Shown here: positions 23,735-35,400 of the stretch, one piece after another
Position numbering within the stretch: the first letter of the stretch is position 1
How the letters are laid out: every line of letters starts with the position of its first letter
Source of the DNA: Taudactylus pleione
Taxonomy: Eukaryota; Chordata; Amphibia; Anura; Myobatrachidae
Assembly (NCBI GenBank): GCA_031769625.1
Contig: JAUIMM010000001.1
Coordinates: forward strand, 2,604,001 to 2,668,000
Reading direction: 5' to 3'
DNA length: 64,000 nucleotides
Program-made: the position numbers and the translations under genes
The notes under the pieces: generated by a model
What the model saw: the letters and a program-made list of their open reading frames with translations, nothing else
Told to the model about the DNA's origin: nothing
Database searches by the model: none

Positions 23735-24880
23735 TAGGGTTAGGCACTAGGGGGAGGTTTGAGATAGGCTGTGGTGGGGGGAGGGCTGGGGCTAGGCTGC
23801 TGGAGGGTTAGGGTTAGGCTGCGGGAGGGTAGGGTTAGGGTTAGGCTGTGGGAGGGTAGGGCTAGGGTTATTCTACGGTGGGGGGAGGATTAGGCTGTGG
23901 GAGGGAAGGGTTAGGGTTATGCTGTGGTGGGGGGAGGTTTAGGGTTAGGCTGCAGGAGGGGAGTTAGGGATATGCTGCAGTGGGGGGAGAATTAGGGTTA
24001 GGCCACAGTAGAGAGGAGGGTTACAGTTAGGCTACGGGAGGGAAGGGTTAGGATTAGGCTGCGGGAAGGGAGGGTTAGGGTTAGGCTATGGGAGGGGAGG
24101 GATAGGATTAGGCTGCGGGATGGGAGGATTAGGGTTAGGCTGCGGGAGAGGAGGGTTGAGGTTTGGCTGTGAGATGGGAGGGTTAGGGTTAGGCTGCGGG
24201 ATGGGAGGGTTAGGGTTAGGCTGCGGGATGGGAGGATTAGGGTTAATGCTGGAGGGGAGGGTTGAGGTTAGGCTGTGGGATGGGAGGGTTAGGGTTAGGC
24301 TGTGGGATGGGAGGGTTAGGGTTAGGCTGTGGGAGGGGAGGGTTGAGATTAGGCTGTGGGATGGGAGGGTTAGGGTTAGGCTGCAGGATGGGAGGGTTAG
24401 GGTTCGGCTGCGGGATGGAAGGATTAGGGTTAGGCTGTGGGAGGGGAGGGTTGAGGTTAGGCTGTGGGATGGGAGGGTTAGGGTTAGGCTGTGGGATGGG
24501 AGGATTAGGGTTAGGCTGTGGGAGGGGAGGGTTGAGGTTAGGCTGTGGGATGGGTGGGTTAGGGTTAGGCTGCGGGATGGGAGGGTTAGGGTTAGGCTGC
24601 GGGATGGGAGGGTTAGGGTTAGGCTGCGAGATGGGAGAGTTGAAGTTCGGCTGTGGGATGGGAGGGTTAGGCTGCGGGATGGGAGAGTTGAGGTTAGGCT
24701 GTGGGATGGGAGGATTAGGGTTAGGCTGCGGGAGAGGAGGGTTAAGGTTAGGCTGCGGAATGGGAGGATTAGGGTTAGGCCGCGGGAAGGGAGGGTTGAG
24801 GTTAGGCTGCGGGATGGGAGGGTTAGGCTGCGGGATGGGAGGATTAGGCTGCGGGAGAGGAGGGTTGAGGTTAGGACACT
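23735..24880. repeat. 27-bp TTAGGG-containing minisatellite
   Basis: The dominant unit is 27 bp, GGGATGGGAGGGTTAGGGTT followed by AGGCTGC, so each unit carries one or two telomere-like TTAGGG hexamers next to a GC-rich block. Because 27 is divisible by 3, several frames stay open (Leu/Arg/Gly one way, Pro/Asn the other) without being genes. The left flank (AGAATACCGG, GGAATACCGG, 23630-23670) resembles the palindromic elements around 30480 and 43441. Confidence 0.9.
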
Positions 24881-24899
24881 TACCTAATTGTGCTGGGTT

Positions 24900-26460
24900 T
24901 CTAACTGTCAGGATGCCATACCCATCCCCCAGACATGGCATCAGACATTCTTACATGCCTCTGACATCATTACCCCCTTCTTACTACAAACATGCATATG
25001 GGAGGTAAAAATACTCAGCCGGATCCTCCCGCCTAGGGCCCTGTGGACACTGAGGCGCCCTAATTAGAAACACCCAGTTTAATGTGGGGTTTCCAGATAA
25101 TTAAGATTAGGAAATAAAAGGGGACATAAACCATTATTTTTTCTAGGGCCTCATTGGATTTAAATCAGTTTCTGGAAATAAGCTTAATTCCAGATAGCAA
25201 GTACAAACTACACATATATGGTCTGTGCCAGATTCAGAAAATGGCTTGTACTAGTATTAGCACTAAAATATAATCTATATATTATACATATTGTGGCAAG
25301 ATCAGGGTAAAGGTGCCGTCTCCTGGGGTAAATGGTTGCACGTGCCATACAGCAGCAGCGTAGCAAGTAGAAGTACACCAGTCCGCAGCCTAGGAACAAG
25401 TATCTGCAGTTAGTTTTATTAGCAGAACAAAAATAAACAAAACATAAAATTAAATCCTGGCCATATATATATATATATATATATATATAATCCAATGAGC
25501 TGCACTCATAGCATCAAATTCATTCCATTTGGATTATTTGGTGATTATTAGTGACAGTCCAATATTCTGGATATTTAACCCTTTAATGTGCACTTCGGTG
25601 CCTGTTTTTATATATTTGGTGTCTAATATGTTGGTTTTGTATGTTATGTGTGTCTCCATGTAATTATCCCTTTGTTGCCTGTTGATCTAGCCACCTATAG
25701 TATTCGTTGTTGAATATGGTGATGTTCAATATTCATCGATGGTTTCATCTTTGACATCGATGGTTGTTGTTGCCACTATTTTGGCAACTGTCCATTTGAA
25801 TGGTTTGTGTAGCTCTGTCTTGGTAATTTAGTGTTGTTTGTCTTTTTTGTAGTAATTGTCCTAATGTATCTTGTAGTGGCGAACATCCTCGATTTACAGT
25901 TCACTCTGATATGGGTTTGCTGCTGTGCCACATTACTTAGTAAGTATCTATGCGATCTATCTGTTTGATTGATCTTATTCTTTCTGTGTAGTGCGTTTCT
26001 TATGAGGGGATTGTCCCTATGCTAACTGTAGGTGTGATTATCTATGATAGGCCATGTAGTACATTACTGGCTTATTGTTATGTTGTGTTACCTAGCAACT
26101 GCTTAGGCATTTGGCTGGCACTGACCTGTCGTGTCACTTGCAGGGCTGGTGCGTTCCACTTGGTGGAGCGCATGCTATTTCCGGTCTTGACGCGATGCAG
26201 GCATGAACTGTATTTGTTTTGTTGACTAATAACACGCTAGCGGCTGATGCTGCATTAGCGGAATGTCTGCTTCACACAATATAGTGTTGTAAGTATTCCC
26301 ATAGTGCTCTGATGCAGTGTATGTGATAGTAGTTTCCTTATGTTCACTCATTGTGTTGATTGACAGGGTGAAGCTTACTAATTGATGTGGCTATATCAGC
26401 AGGCACAGGGGATAGTGTTCTGTGTGTCTTGTTGGTGGCAGCTTTGTGGCGATTGTCTCT
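24900..26460. other. No recognisable gene
   Basis: AT-rich sequence with a (TA)n tract at 25458-25488. There are no domain-bearing open frames. Confidence 0.45.
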
Positions 26461-26565
26461 GTCTTGACAAAGGTCCTGGTAGGACCAAAACGTCGATTTC
26501 ATCATGCTATATATGTGAGTTATTAAAGATTCCTTCTACTGAATGGTGAGTGCCTATTCTCTCTT

Positions 26566-26602
<37 letters not shown>

Positions 26603-26760
26603 AAGAGGGGAGCCGCGGCACTCACAGGATTTGTTAGGTTAAAAAAAACACTGTTGACACAACACCTTTATCTCCTTGTCATCTACATTTCAGTTCATTC
26701 AACTTTCGTCAGGACAAGAGTGTAAAAGATCTGCATGTAACAGGATCTGGTACAAGGGTC
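26461..26760. repeat. Interspersed repeat with inverted halves around a (TA)n tract
   Basis: GTCTTGACAAAGGTCCTGGTA, followed by AAAACGTCGATTTCATC and TTATTAAAGATTCC, is of a type I associate with anuran genomes. On the far side of the (TA)n tract (26570-26599), GGCACTCAC and TTTCGTCAGGACAAGAG read in the opposite sense, so two copies face each other. Confidence 0.6.
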
Positions 26761-27069
26761 AGCATACTCCAGCAGCCATGGGTATGCTGGGACTTGTAGT
26801 TCTACAAACAGCATTCCCAAGCTGGCGTAGATGAGCATAGAAGTGCCCCACCCCACCATATGAATTATGGCCTTTCACACATAATGCTCACATTTTATAT
26901 TATTTTTTTATGTGGCGCCAAAGGTGAAAATTTCCTTTGCACTTTTTAGTACGTAACGTACATATAACATGTATATAATAGTGTGCAGAGAATATAGCAT
27001 ATGTACATGCTCTCAGGCTAGACACTAGTTCTAGACCTGTAGAGGCATGATAATATCTTCCTGGTATAC

Positions 27070-27400
27070 ATGGATATTTATAAAATATTATTATTATTAT
27101 TATCCTTTATATGGCGCCACAAGGGTTCCGCAGCGCCTTACACAGTACATAGACAAATAAGCAAACAAGAAAACATAAATTAACATACAAACAATACAGG
27201 ACAGATACATGATTTACACATTGCTGCATAACACTTAGATAAGCAGCATGGTGTCTGTAACCAAGGGTTAGGTGCTGTTGTCAATTAGAGTATAATTAAG
27301 TGAAGGATAAGCACATGAGGGAAGAGGGCCCTGCTTGTGAGAGCTTACATTCTAAAGGGGAGGGGCAGACAAACATGGGTGACACAGATGGGCTGGATAC
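27070..27400. repeat. Interspersed repeat (ATGGCGCCACAAGG family)
   Basis: After a short (ATT)n run comes TATATGGCGCCACAAGGGTT, then CCGCAGCGCCTTACACAG, AGCTTACATTCTAAAGGGGA and GGGTGACACAGATGGGC. Fragments of the same sequence are at 9800 and 26905. No open frame. Confidence 0.65.
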
Positions 27401-28300
27401 AAGGGTCACAGTAATCTAACATCTATGGAGAGGTTAGTCTAAACTTAAGAGGAGAGAAAAAAAAACAATGAGTACAGAAAACTTGCACCAAGCCTCATGA
27501 TTTGGGGGCCACAGCCAAGGACCATTTGAGAGGTAATCTTGCTGTGTGGATTGGTAAGGTATAGTTGGAGTGGATATTCAGATTGCATGGGGAGATCAGG
27601 AGGGATGCGGGCAGCATTGGAGATCCAGGTGCAGGCACAATCCATAGGCATGATGGAAGTGTGGTGGTAGATAAAAGCAGGCCTTAATAGCAGGAATTGG
27701 TGATCTGTTAAATTCTCCTTCTGTTTAACTCTTGAATAACTCCAGCTTTAACTTAAATGTTCTAATGACACTTCAAATCTAGGCAATGATGTTGTAGCAG
27801 CCCCGGCTATGGCAGCCTACAACATCTGTATGTTAGACTAAGCTTGTGTTATACATTTTAGACTAAGCTCCAATGGGGCAGGGAATAATTTGAATGACAT
27901 ATATTCTCGGTACGGCATTGTACACTTACAGTTAGAAATACATTGTACTTACACATGATACAACAGAACACCGCCACAGCTTGCACCTCCTGGATGAGAA
28001 CCCTGAAGCAATCAGTGACTGTCCTGTTATGCCAGCCATGTGGGGCGGCTTTCACCGGATTAGTCATGGTGGTAACCACTTGTTGCAGGATCCTCCAATT
28101 GCCACTGTCTGAGGGAACCATCGTGTCTGTTTGCATCCAATCTGAGGGGCAGAGTTATCCCGACATTACAGCTCCATGCAAACAATAGCTGGGAGACAGA
28201 ATACCTCCTCCTCCCACTCCAGTTCCGTACTCCGCTTCCAGGTTTTCTTACTCCCCACTGCCATCACGCCCAACATTCTAGGAGGAGTCCAGACCGGACT
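27401..28300. other. No recognisable gene
   Basis: Single-copy-looking sequence. Small frames at 27858-28136 (-) and 27943-28188 (+) overlap antisense and show no domain signature. Confidence 0.4.
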
Positions 28301-28350
28301 TTTAGATCCCATTCAATGCTCATGCTAATGAGTGCGGCGACAAATCCTGG

Positions 28351-28473
28351 TCGCCAATCAGATTCTACTTAACATTTATCTAGCACCTTCTAGAAGATAA
28401 TAGCTAGACTCTGATTGGTTGCTATGGGCAACACCTCCACTTCTATAAACTCGCACTTTAGTAAATATGCCCC
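28351..28473. mobile_element. Partial palindromic MITE, same family as 19472-19647
   Basis: CGCCAATCAGATTCTACTTA, ATAGCTAGACTCTGATTGGT, TTGCTATGGGCAACACC and the end GTAAATATGCCCC are present. The left end is diverged. Confidence 0.65.
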
Positions 28474-28498
28474 AATCTCTCTCTAAGGCTTCATACAA

Positions 28499-29381
28499 GG
28501 GGGATATTCAATTAGGTGTGAAAAGTCAGTTTCTGCAGAAAAGTATTGCTGGTGACGTCATTTCGCCAGGCGAAAACTTATCCCCGTTTTCAATTCCAAA
28601 GACTTTTTGCCGATGCGGAATGTCAATGCATTGGAATAGGCGAAAAAGATTTGTCTATGAAAGCTGTCGAAAAAAATGTGCAGAATTGGGGTTTTGGGGT
28701 GCAAACTTGCGGGAACCACCCACCACCCTTGGAACGGGCCCCCAAAAGTAAACTGTGTCAAAAAAAGTTTAAAAAATACTTAAGAACACCCCAAAAAATG
28801 ACTTTGAAAAAGGGGGCAAAAAAGTACAAAGTTGGGGGACAAACTTAAAAACTAGCGAAATAGACTCCAGGGGGTCCCCAAGGATTCCCCAGGTGTTTTT
28901 AAAATTGCAGGTGCTTGCGACAGGTGGATTTTTTACATTTTTTTGAAAACTTCACTTTAGCAACTTTAAAATATGCCAGCACCCATTTTCATGTACCCCA
29001 AATTTGCTGGGTCTACTTATTTTTTGCAAAACAAACCTGCTAAAAGCTATTCTTCACCATTTGTGCAAAGCCGCTAATTAGCAGCTATTGAGAGCATTTA
29101 AGTACCCCAAATACCTTCAGCAGGCCTATTCGGGGGTATCTATAGTGATCCCCAATGTCAGTGCATCGTTTGGGGGGTGTCAGGCTGATTTTGCCAAATC
29201 TGACAGCACTTTTTCGCCAGGTCCGAATTCACCGGGTCCCGCTTTTTGCCGATTTGTATTTGAATACGGGGATAAGCGGGGACGAGCACGATACTTTTCT
29301 GCATGGAAAACCAGCGATGTCGGCGAAAAAGTCAGGCATGAGAAAATTCCAGGATTTTTTGCACCTAATTGAATATGCCCC
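28499..29381. mobile_element. MITE with GGGGATATTCAATTAGGTG ends (about 0.88 kb)
   Basis: The left end GGGGGATATTCAATTAGGTG and right end CACCTAATTGAATATGCCCC are inverted repeats. Further inside, TTTTCTGCAGAAAAG, CGAAAACTTATCCCCG and CGGGGATAAGCGGGGACG are also arranged as inverted pairs. Small frames show no domains. Confidence 0.72.
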
Positions 29382-29399
29382 ATAGACCTCATAGAGTGT

Positions 29400-30108
29400 C
29401 AAGGTACCGTGACAGTATTTGTTAATAAAATCTGGGGAAATGGGGACAGGTAGGGGGGTTAGGTGTGAGTGGGGAAAGTATCTTATTTAATTGAACCTTT
29501 AACACACCTATAAGGAGGTGCTACTATCCACTTGATTATCATATTGTTCTTAATAGGTTTAATCATCCTAAATCGTCCTAAATCCTCTTCCTGTGTCCTG
29601 AGGCTGTGTTTGTATGTGGGATATGGGTGTGTGCCTATTGTATAATGCTGAGCTGTAAAAAGGTTGTGAAATGTTCCTTACGCTGTCAGAATTTCTGTGT
29701 TGGAATATTCTGTTCTATGGTTACCAAATATGCAATGGATGATCATCGATGTTTTCACCAACCGATGGTCAACCCTGTCTTTTGACTGACTGGCCCGTGG
29801 GCCAATCAGAACCTGGGGGCGAGGCTTCACGGGTCCCGGCACCTTGTAAAAAAAAAAAACCTAAAAAAAAATGTGGTTATGCTGCAACATCTCCACTTAG
29901 AGTTAGGAGCAGCTAAAGGGTGCTCATTTGTACCTGGACAAGCCATGTTGCAAGGTGCAAATGCACTTTTTTGTGTGTGTTTTTTTTTGCGTGTAGGGAA
30001 ACTACTCCCAGCATTGCATCTTGTTGCGTAGCACATTAATTCTCAACAGTTTTTTTCACCACTGCAGCTAGCTCTAAATCAGGCCCAAACTCACTGTCTA
30101 GCTAATGG
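29400..30108. other. No recognisable gene
   Basis: Mixed sequence with several A and T homopolymer runs. Nothing coding is supported. Confidence 0.4.
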
Positions 30109-30364
30109 ATATACACCATACTTGCCTACATTTGAAAAAGCATTTCAGGGAGATGGTGACAGCAGCACCTATGAGCGCGGCGGTGAAGTGGGCGTGTACT
30201 ACTACAACTGAGGGGCGTGTCATAAACCTGACTTATATCCAAAAGCCCAAAAGCAGTCAGCAACATCTATTTGTTGATGATAACACACTGATACTTTTCA
30301 GAAAATGCATGTAGCCATAGGGATCATTGTGCCCTATACTCAATGCAGGGAAATTATGCTAATG

Positions 30365-31371
30365 CAGACCCTCCAACATCACCCATTTCATTAGGTACAT
30401 AACACTCTGCTCCTAGACTTCCCTCTTAATTTATGATTGCAGCCACTTGGAATCGTTATGTTTAGCCGCCGGATCAAATACCGACAGTGGCAGCCTGACG
30501 GGTCGGAATCCCGACTGCATCAGGTAAGTACTCTAACCCTCCCCTCCCCTAACTATAACCCTCCCTTAGTAGTACCTAACCCTAACCTCCCCCCCTAGTG
30601 CCTAACCCTAACTTCCCCCCTAGTGCCTAACCCTAACCTCCCCCCCTAGTGCCTAACCCTAACCTCCCCCCTAGTGCCTAACCCTAACCTCCCCCCTAGT
30701 GCCTAGCCCTAACCTCTCCCCGTTAGTGCCTGAACCTAACCCCCCTCCCCGCACCCTAAACCTAACCCTCCCGGGGGGTGCCTAGCCCTAACCCCCGCTA
30801 CTGGTGTCTAACCTTAACCCCCCCTTCCCCTACCCTAACCCTCCCAGGGGGTGCCTAGCCCTAACCCCCCTACTGGTACCTAACCCTAAGACCCCCTTTC
30901 CCTACCCTAACCCTCCCGGGGATTGCCTAACTCCAACCACCCCTCCCCACTGGTGCCTAACTCTAATCCCCCCCCTACTGTTGCCTAACCCTAACCCCCT
31001 CTTTCTCTACCCTAACCCTCCCAGGGGTGTGCCTAACCCTAAGTCCCCCTGGGAGTCCCTAAAGCTAACCCCCCCCCCCTGCGGCTAGACGCTATGACAC
31101 CTGGCTTACCTACGTTCGGTAAGCCGGGTGTCGGGATTTAGTAGTGGGGCTAATGATAGGCGTCGGTATTTCGATGCCTATCTTTAGTCCCATGTCGGGA
31201 CGCAGGTGTCGGGATATTGGCGGGCGGGATAGAGCCACCTGTGTTTAAACACCCTTCTTATCAATTACAGTATCTACTAGTTCAGCACAGGTGTCTGCAA
31301 TCATACATTAGGTGGGAAGTGCAGGAGCAGAGCATGTTGTACCTAATGGAAGGGGTCATGTTGGAGGGTAG
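30365..31371. mobile_element. Nested element with CCCTCCAACAT terminal repeats
   Basis: The left 58 bp (CAGACCCTCCAACATCACCC... GACTTCCC) is an imperfect inverted repeat of the right 58 bp. The flank GCTAATG is present at 30358-30364 and 31372-31378, and the uninterrupted homologue at 47324 has ACTAATGATCCC at this point, so the empty site is visible. The interior holds a palindromic element with TTAGGG-type repeats. Confidence 0.8.
30466..31240. repeat. Palindromic element with CCCTAA-type internal array
   Basis: Palindromic GC-rich ends (GGTCGGAATCCCGACTGCAT; GGCTTACCTACGTTCGGTAAGCC) flank about 540 bp of CTAACCCTAACCTCCCCCC and TAGTGCC units. It is similar in design to 43441-44310. It is nested inside 30365-31371. 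Confidence 0.7.
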
Positions 31372-31514
31372 GCTAATGATCCCATTTGAATGTATATATC
31401 TCTGGGTTTTTTTATATAAGTTACATAATGGGGGTAAGGTGGAATCAGGGAGATTGCTGCTATGTCAGGGAGTCTCCCCGACAATGAGGGAGAGTTGGCA
31501 GGTATGATATACAA

Positions 31515-32779
31515 TAATAGTAATAATAGTAATAATAATGATAATAATTAATGATAATAAGGTAAGTTATGCTGTTAGAAGTGTGTCCGACTTAATTTCT
31601 CTCTAATTTAATATACCACACCCAAAGCATAAGGGAGACGGTTATCACATCGTTATGGTACAAATCTACATTGACTTAGTTTATCACTGTGTCAGTTTCT
31701 AATTAAAAACATTTGCACAGGGCTAAGTCTGTTTATCTTATCTATCCCACCGATCACGCCCTCACCCAGCCCTCAACTCCACAACTTTGTATTTTCACGC
31801 CTTATAATAAATGTGCCATATTGGTTTGTCCTCACTTATATCCGTTTTAGTTATCTGTGTTTGTGTGAGTTGGGTAGGGTGGGTGAATAATTCATATATT
31901 ATCTGCTCTGAACCATAAAGAGATTAAGGTGGGTGGTCACGCTACAGCGCCAGCGATGAGCAAAACGCCAATCAACTATTTAAACCCCTGAGACGTACAG
32001 TACCTTACCAATGCTGGCATGGTAGAGCCTTCACCACCTTCTGCTTTAATGTGTTGTCACAGAAAATCTGCCTATAAAGCACATTTACTGCTGTTCTGAG
32101 TAATAAACTTATTATCATATATTAATACAGGATATAATTATATAATTCTATAAAGAGTATAATAGATAAAAATGAATAAAGTTAACAGGACAGTTTCTTG
32201 ACCAACTTTGGTGTGGTATATCGAAATGTAGATATATTACATATAATAATATATTAAGTATTATGTATGGCTTTAAGTTGATCCATATTACTTCCCATGT
32301 TAAAGTCTTTTGAAACCCTCCACTAATGAGTCTTATTATCTACCTAACATAGCTAACAGAAGAACATCTTGTATTTGTTGTAGAGTTTTACGAGTCTGTC
32401 CTTCACCTGGATCATGTGTTCTTATAACCTAATCCCGACATTACTCGTTGGTTAGTGCAACGCCAGATACCGAGCGCCACAGGTAAGACAATTTTCAGCA
32501 CTTTTATTTATGATGATGAGTTCACTTATCTTTAACTAAGACTTATCAGGTTGATTAGAAAATGTTTTACATACAAGTCAGTTGCATAAGTAGAGTTAAA
32601 CGCTTAAGATTGAGACTGAAAATTCCTTTTATATCAGGTTTATCTGCAATAAAGCTAAAGGCCCTCAATGCTGCATGTTTTTTTTTGGAGGGGGGGGCAT
32701 TCATGACATTTCACTAGTAAGGTTAAAAACCAGAATACCTGTGTATCAAAAAGAGTCTAAAGATACTATAGATCACCAA
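31515..32779. other. AT-rich sequence, no recognisable gene
   Basis: It starts with an (AAT)n-type microsatellite (31511-31562). A consensus splice donor stands at 32480-32486 (see separate entry). No domain-bearing frame was seen. Confidence 0.4.
32471..32490 (+). promoter_or_regulatory. Isolated consensus 5' splice site
   Basis: GCGCCACAG|GTAAGACA matches the donor consensus closely (CAG|GTAAGA), with the boundary after 32482. It could end a non-coding 5' exon, possibly of the sulfotransferase gene downstream, or be chance. Confidence 0.25.
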
Positions 32780-33103
32780 GGGCTCTATTTATTAACATTA
32801 TTTTTACTAAAATAAAGTGAAAAAGGGGGTCTGAGACCACGGGGGGTGGGGCGTAGCGCCGGGGGGGTAGCAGCGGCGACCGGTCGGCGCATGCGCGGGC
32901 TCTTCACTGTATTTTTTGCGAAAATGCCGTGATAAGGCTCCGAAGGGGATTCGCAGGGACAGAGCTTTATCACAAGCTCTGTCCCTGTAAGGGATTTGTA
33001 GTAAATCCCTGTGATATTGCCTGAATTCGCAGTGCGAATTCAGTCGGTAATATCACACTACAATCTGCATTACAAATGCGGATTGTAGTTAATAGAGCCT
33101 AAG
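32780..33103. mobile_element. MITE with GGCTCTATT ends
   Basis: The ends GGGCTCTATTTATTAAC and GTAGTTAATAGAGCC are inverted repeats. The interior has palindromes (GGGACAGAGCTTTATCACAA/GCTCTGTCCC; CTGAATTCGCAGTGCGAATTC; CAATCTGCATT/AATGCGGATTG). A related partial copy is at 51775-52012. Confidence 0.75.
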
Positions 33104-33538
33104 CCTTAGTTCCTCAAGTTCCTGAAGATCAAGGATGAAGGTTGATGACAGTAATCATAGTTCTGCCATAGGCTGGAGGTGCTTTTAAGGTCATTATCTT
33201 GCTGTAGGATGAACCCTTGACCAACTTAACATAGACCAGAAAGTACTGCATGATGCTACACTGTCACGGCCAGGGTATTTCAGCATGGCGCTAGGCGAGT
33301 GTTACCTGTGATGTCATTGTGGAGCGGGCTGTCTGGTGGCGGAGCTGGTGTCTGGCGGGGGGCTTTGGCTGCATGCGTTGTTGTGCGGGCCTGTTGTCAC
33401 TCTGCGCTGGTAAGGCCTGGCGGCGTCTCCATTCCATTTGGCATGGGCGCTGCCATCTTGCCTTCTGGCCATGTGATGCAGCTGGCCAATCCTGGTGAGT
33501 CACATGTTCCCTCTGGCCAGTAACCGCACGGCATGGGG

Positions 33539-33579
33539 TATTTAGGAAGGGTCAGTGCCTTCCTTCTTTGCCAGTGCAA
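33539..33579 (+). promoter_or_regulatory. LTR core promoter and predicted transcript 5' end
   Basis: TATTTAG (33539-33545) is followed 31 nt downstream by GCCAGTGCAA (33570-33579). That spacing fits a transcription start at or just before 33570. The decamer is the reverse complement of the primer-binding region at 36156-36165, the arrangement expected if the transcript's own 5' end primes reverse transcription. Confidence 0.6.
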
Positions 33580-33987
33580 CGTGTATCTCAGCCTAGCTGA
33601 GAGGGAGTTCTCTGTGCTTTCCTGTTCCTGTGAATCCGCTGTCTGCCTGTCAGCTCCTAGTTCCCACTGGACTACCCCGCTACCCAGTGCCAGGTTAACG
33701 TCCACATGGGCCTGGAGCTGAAATTCATGAGGGGCCTATTGTGTGCCGCTGTTGGGGGTGTGACAAGTGCCGCAGCAGTGTGACTGGTGATGTGGGGTCA
33801 TGACCAATGTGGTGTAGGTGTGGTTTACATAGGGGTGTGGCCTGTGCTGTGGGTGTGTTTAGTTCCATGGAAGGTATTGCTGGCGCCTACCTTAAAACTA
33901 AGCGGCCACTGTTGGAAATCCGCCACTCTCTGTCCTTCCCTCCAAACACCACTCTCAATTTACATATACACATTATATATACACCTG

Positions 33988-34331
33988 GGCTCAATTCTAT
34001 TAAACGCGAAGTGAATAGCGCGGGGAATCAGCTGCTGGAGCTATTCAGTTCATCGCGCTGCTAAGCCCGACTAAGGATCTATTCTCGCATCCCTCCTGGG
34101 ATGCGAGCAGAAATCCGACAAAAGTCCAGACGCGATGCTGTTTTCTGCCCTTAGCGCCGGGAAAACAGCATCGCGCCGGGATGTTCAGTTGGAGAATGCC
34201 CGTTCTCGCATCTAAACACCCTGTTCAAGGTGCGAAAATGGCCATTCCCCGACCTAACAGCGCGCTGAATTGAATAGCGCCTGGAGCTCATTCCCGATGC
34301 TATGCACTTTGCATTTAATTGAATCGAGTCC
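33988..34331. mobile_element. Nested palindromic MITE
   Basis: The ends GGCTCAATTCTATTAAA and ATTTAATTGAATCGAGTCC are inverted repeats. Inner palindromes include CGCATCCCTCCTGGGATGCG and GCGATGCTGTTTTC/GAAAACAGCATCGC. Confidence 0.72.
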
Positions 34332-35205
34332 ATTAAGCGCAGTGCCGCACTGATAAGACTTTGGGCACTGGAGTGTGTCCAGAGTCTATAGTGCATGCAC
34401 GGGTCACCAAGAAAATGTCCGTGGCGACTTTCCCCTGTACTGAGCATGCGCAAAACATTGGGAAAATGGCCACGGTGGTTTTTTTCCAATCATTTTTTAC
34501 AGTGCTGACACCGGCGCTGACGTGGGACTCCTGCGTGGTAAGTATAATATGGGTGCAGGGTGTGCGGTACGGGCCCCTCCTGGACCCAGGGGTCTGTGTG
34601 CACCGCACACCCTGTACCCATTATAAATATGCCCCAGCAGTGGCGGAACTCCCGGAGACAATGGAGTAATTTGCCGCCGGGCTACAGCCCTTAAGGGGAC
34701 CCCTGGCTAAATTGTCCCCCGGGCAGCTCCGGGCACTGCTATGGAGATGGAGCGCCGCTGATCGGCGCTCCACGTCCAGTGGCGTCAATACGGGGGGTGT
34801 GCGGTCACATCCCCTATTGGCCGGGCACGTCTGAGTGTGTTACCAGCGGGCGCCCGGCTCCTTCTTTCCCCCCGGCGGTAGCTGGAGGAACGGAGCTCAC
34901 TCCTGAGCTCCGCTTCCGGGTCCCGCAAAGCACTATGGGACCTTTTATCTGCTTAATTGATAATGAAATAACGAGGGAATAGCCCACACCTGTCCAAGAA
35001 ATAGCTTTTGAGTTGAGGGAGGCACATATAGAAACCGTTGTAATTCCTACACCGTTCACCTGATTTGGATGTAATTACCCTCAAATTAAATCTGAAAGTC
35101 TGCAGTTAAAGCACATCTTGTTTGTTTCATTTCAAAGCCATTGTGGTGGTGAATAGAGGACAAAATCTGAAAATTCTGTCAATGTCCCAATATGTATGCA
35201 CCTGA

Positions 35206-35255
<50 letters not shown>

Positions 35256-35306
35256 TTTATATATCTATATATATATATATATATATATACATACATACAC
35301 ACACAC

Positions 35307-35339
<33 letters not shown>

Positions 35340-35400
35340 TATATATATATACACATACATGCATATATATATATATATATATATATGTATCTATAAATAA
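35206..35400. repeat. TA/CA microsatellite
   Basis: Alternating (TA)n and (CA)n tracts. The Ile/Tyr- and Thr/His-rich open frames here are artefacts. Confidence 0.95.

Larger units (their letters stand above)
30117..31506. mobile_element. CATACTTGCC-family hAT-type MITE, interrupted
   Basis: The ends CATACTTGCCTAC and GTTGGCAGGTATG are inverted repeats. The flanks ATATACAC (30109-30116) and ATATACAA (31507-31514) form an 8-bp duplication with one mismatch. The body matches the unbroken copy at 47324-47719 (GAAAAAGCATTTCAGGGAGA, TGTAGCCATAGG, TCAGGGAGTCTCC). It is split by the insertion at 30365-31371. Confidence 0.8.

Noticed and set aside
23735..24880. True interstitial telomere from a chromosome fusion
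   Set aside because: TTAGGG hexamers are regularly interrupted by a GC-rich block, and similar arrays occur inside mobile elements at two other sites.
24120..25008. Gly/Leu-rich, Arg/Val-rich and Pro/Asn-rich frames of about 230-255 codons
   Set aside because: The 27-bp repeat unit is divisible by three, so frames stay open by arithmetic.
33299..33523. Short frames in the 5' LTR and their twins in the 3' LTR
   Set aside because: They are LTR sequence; the 3' copy is simply the tail of the pol frame.
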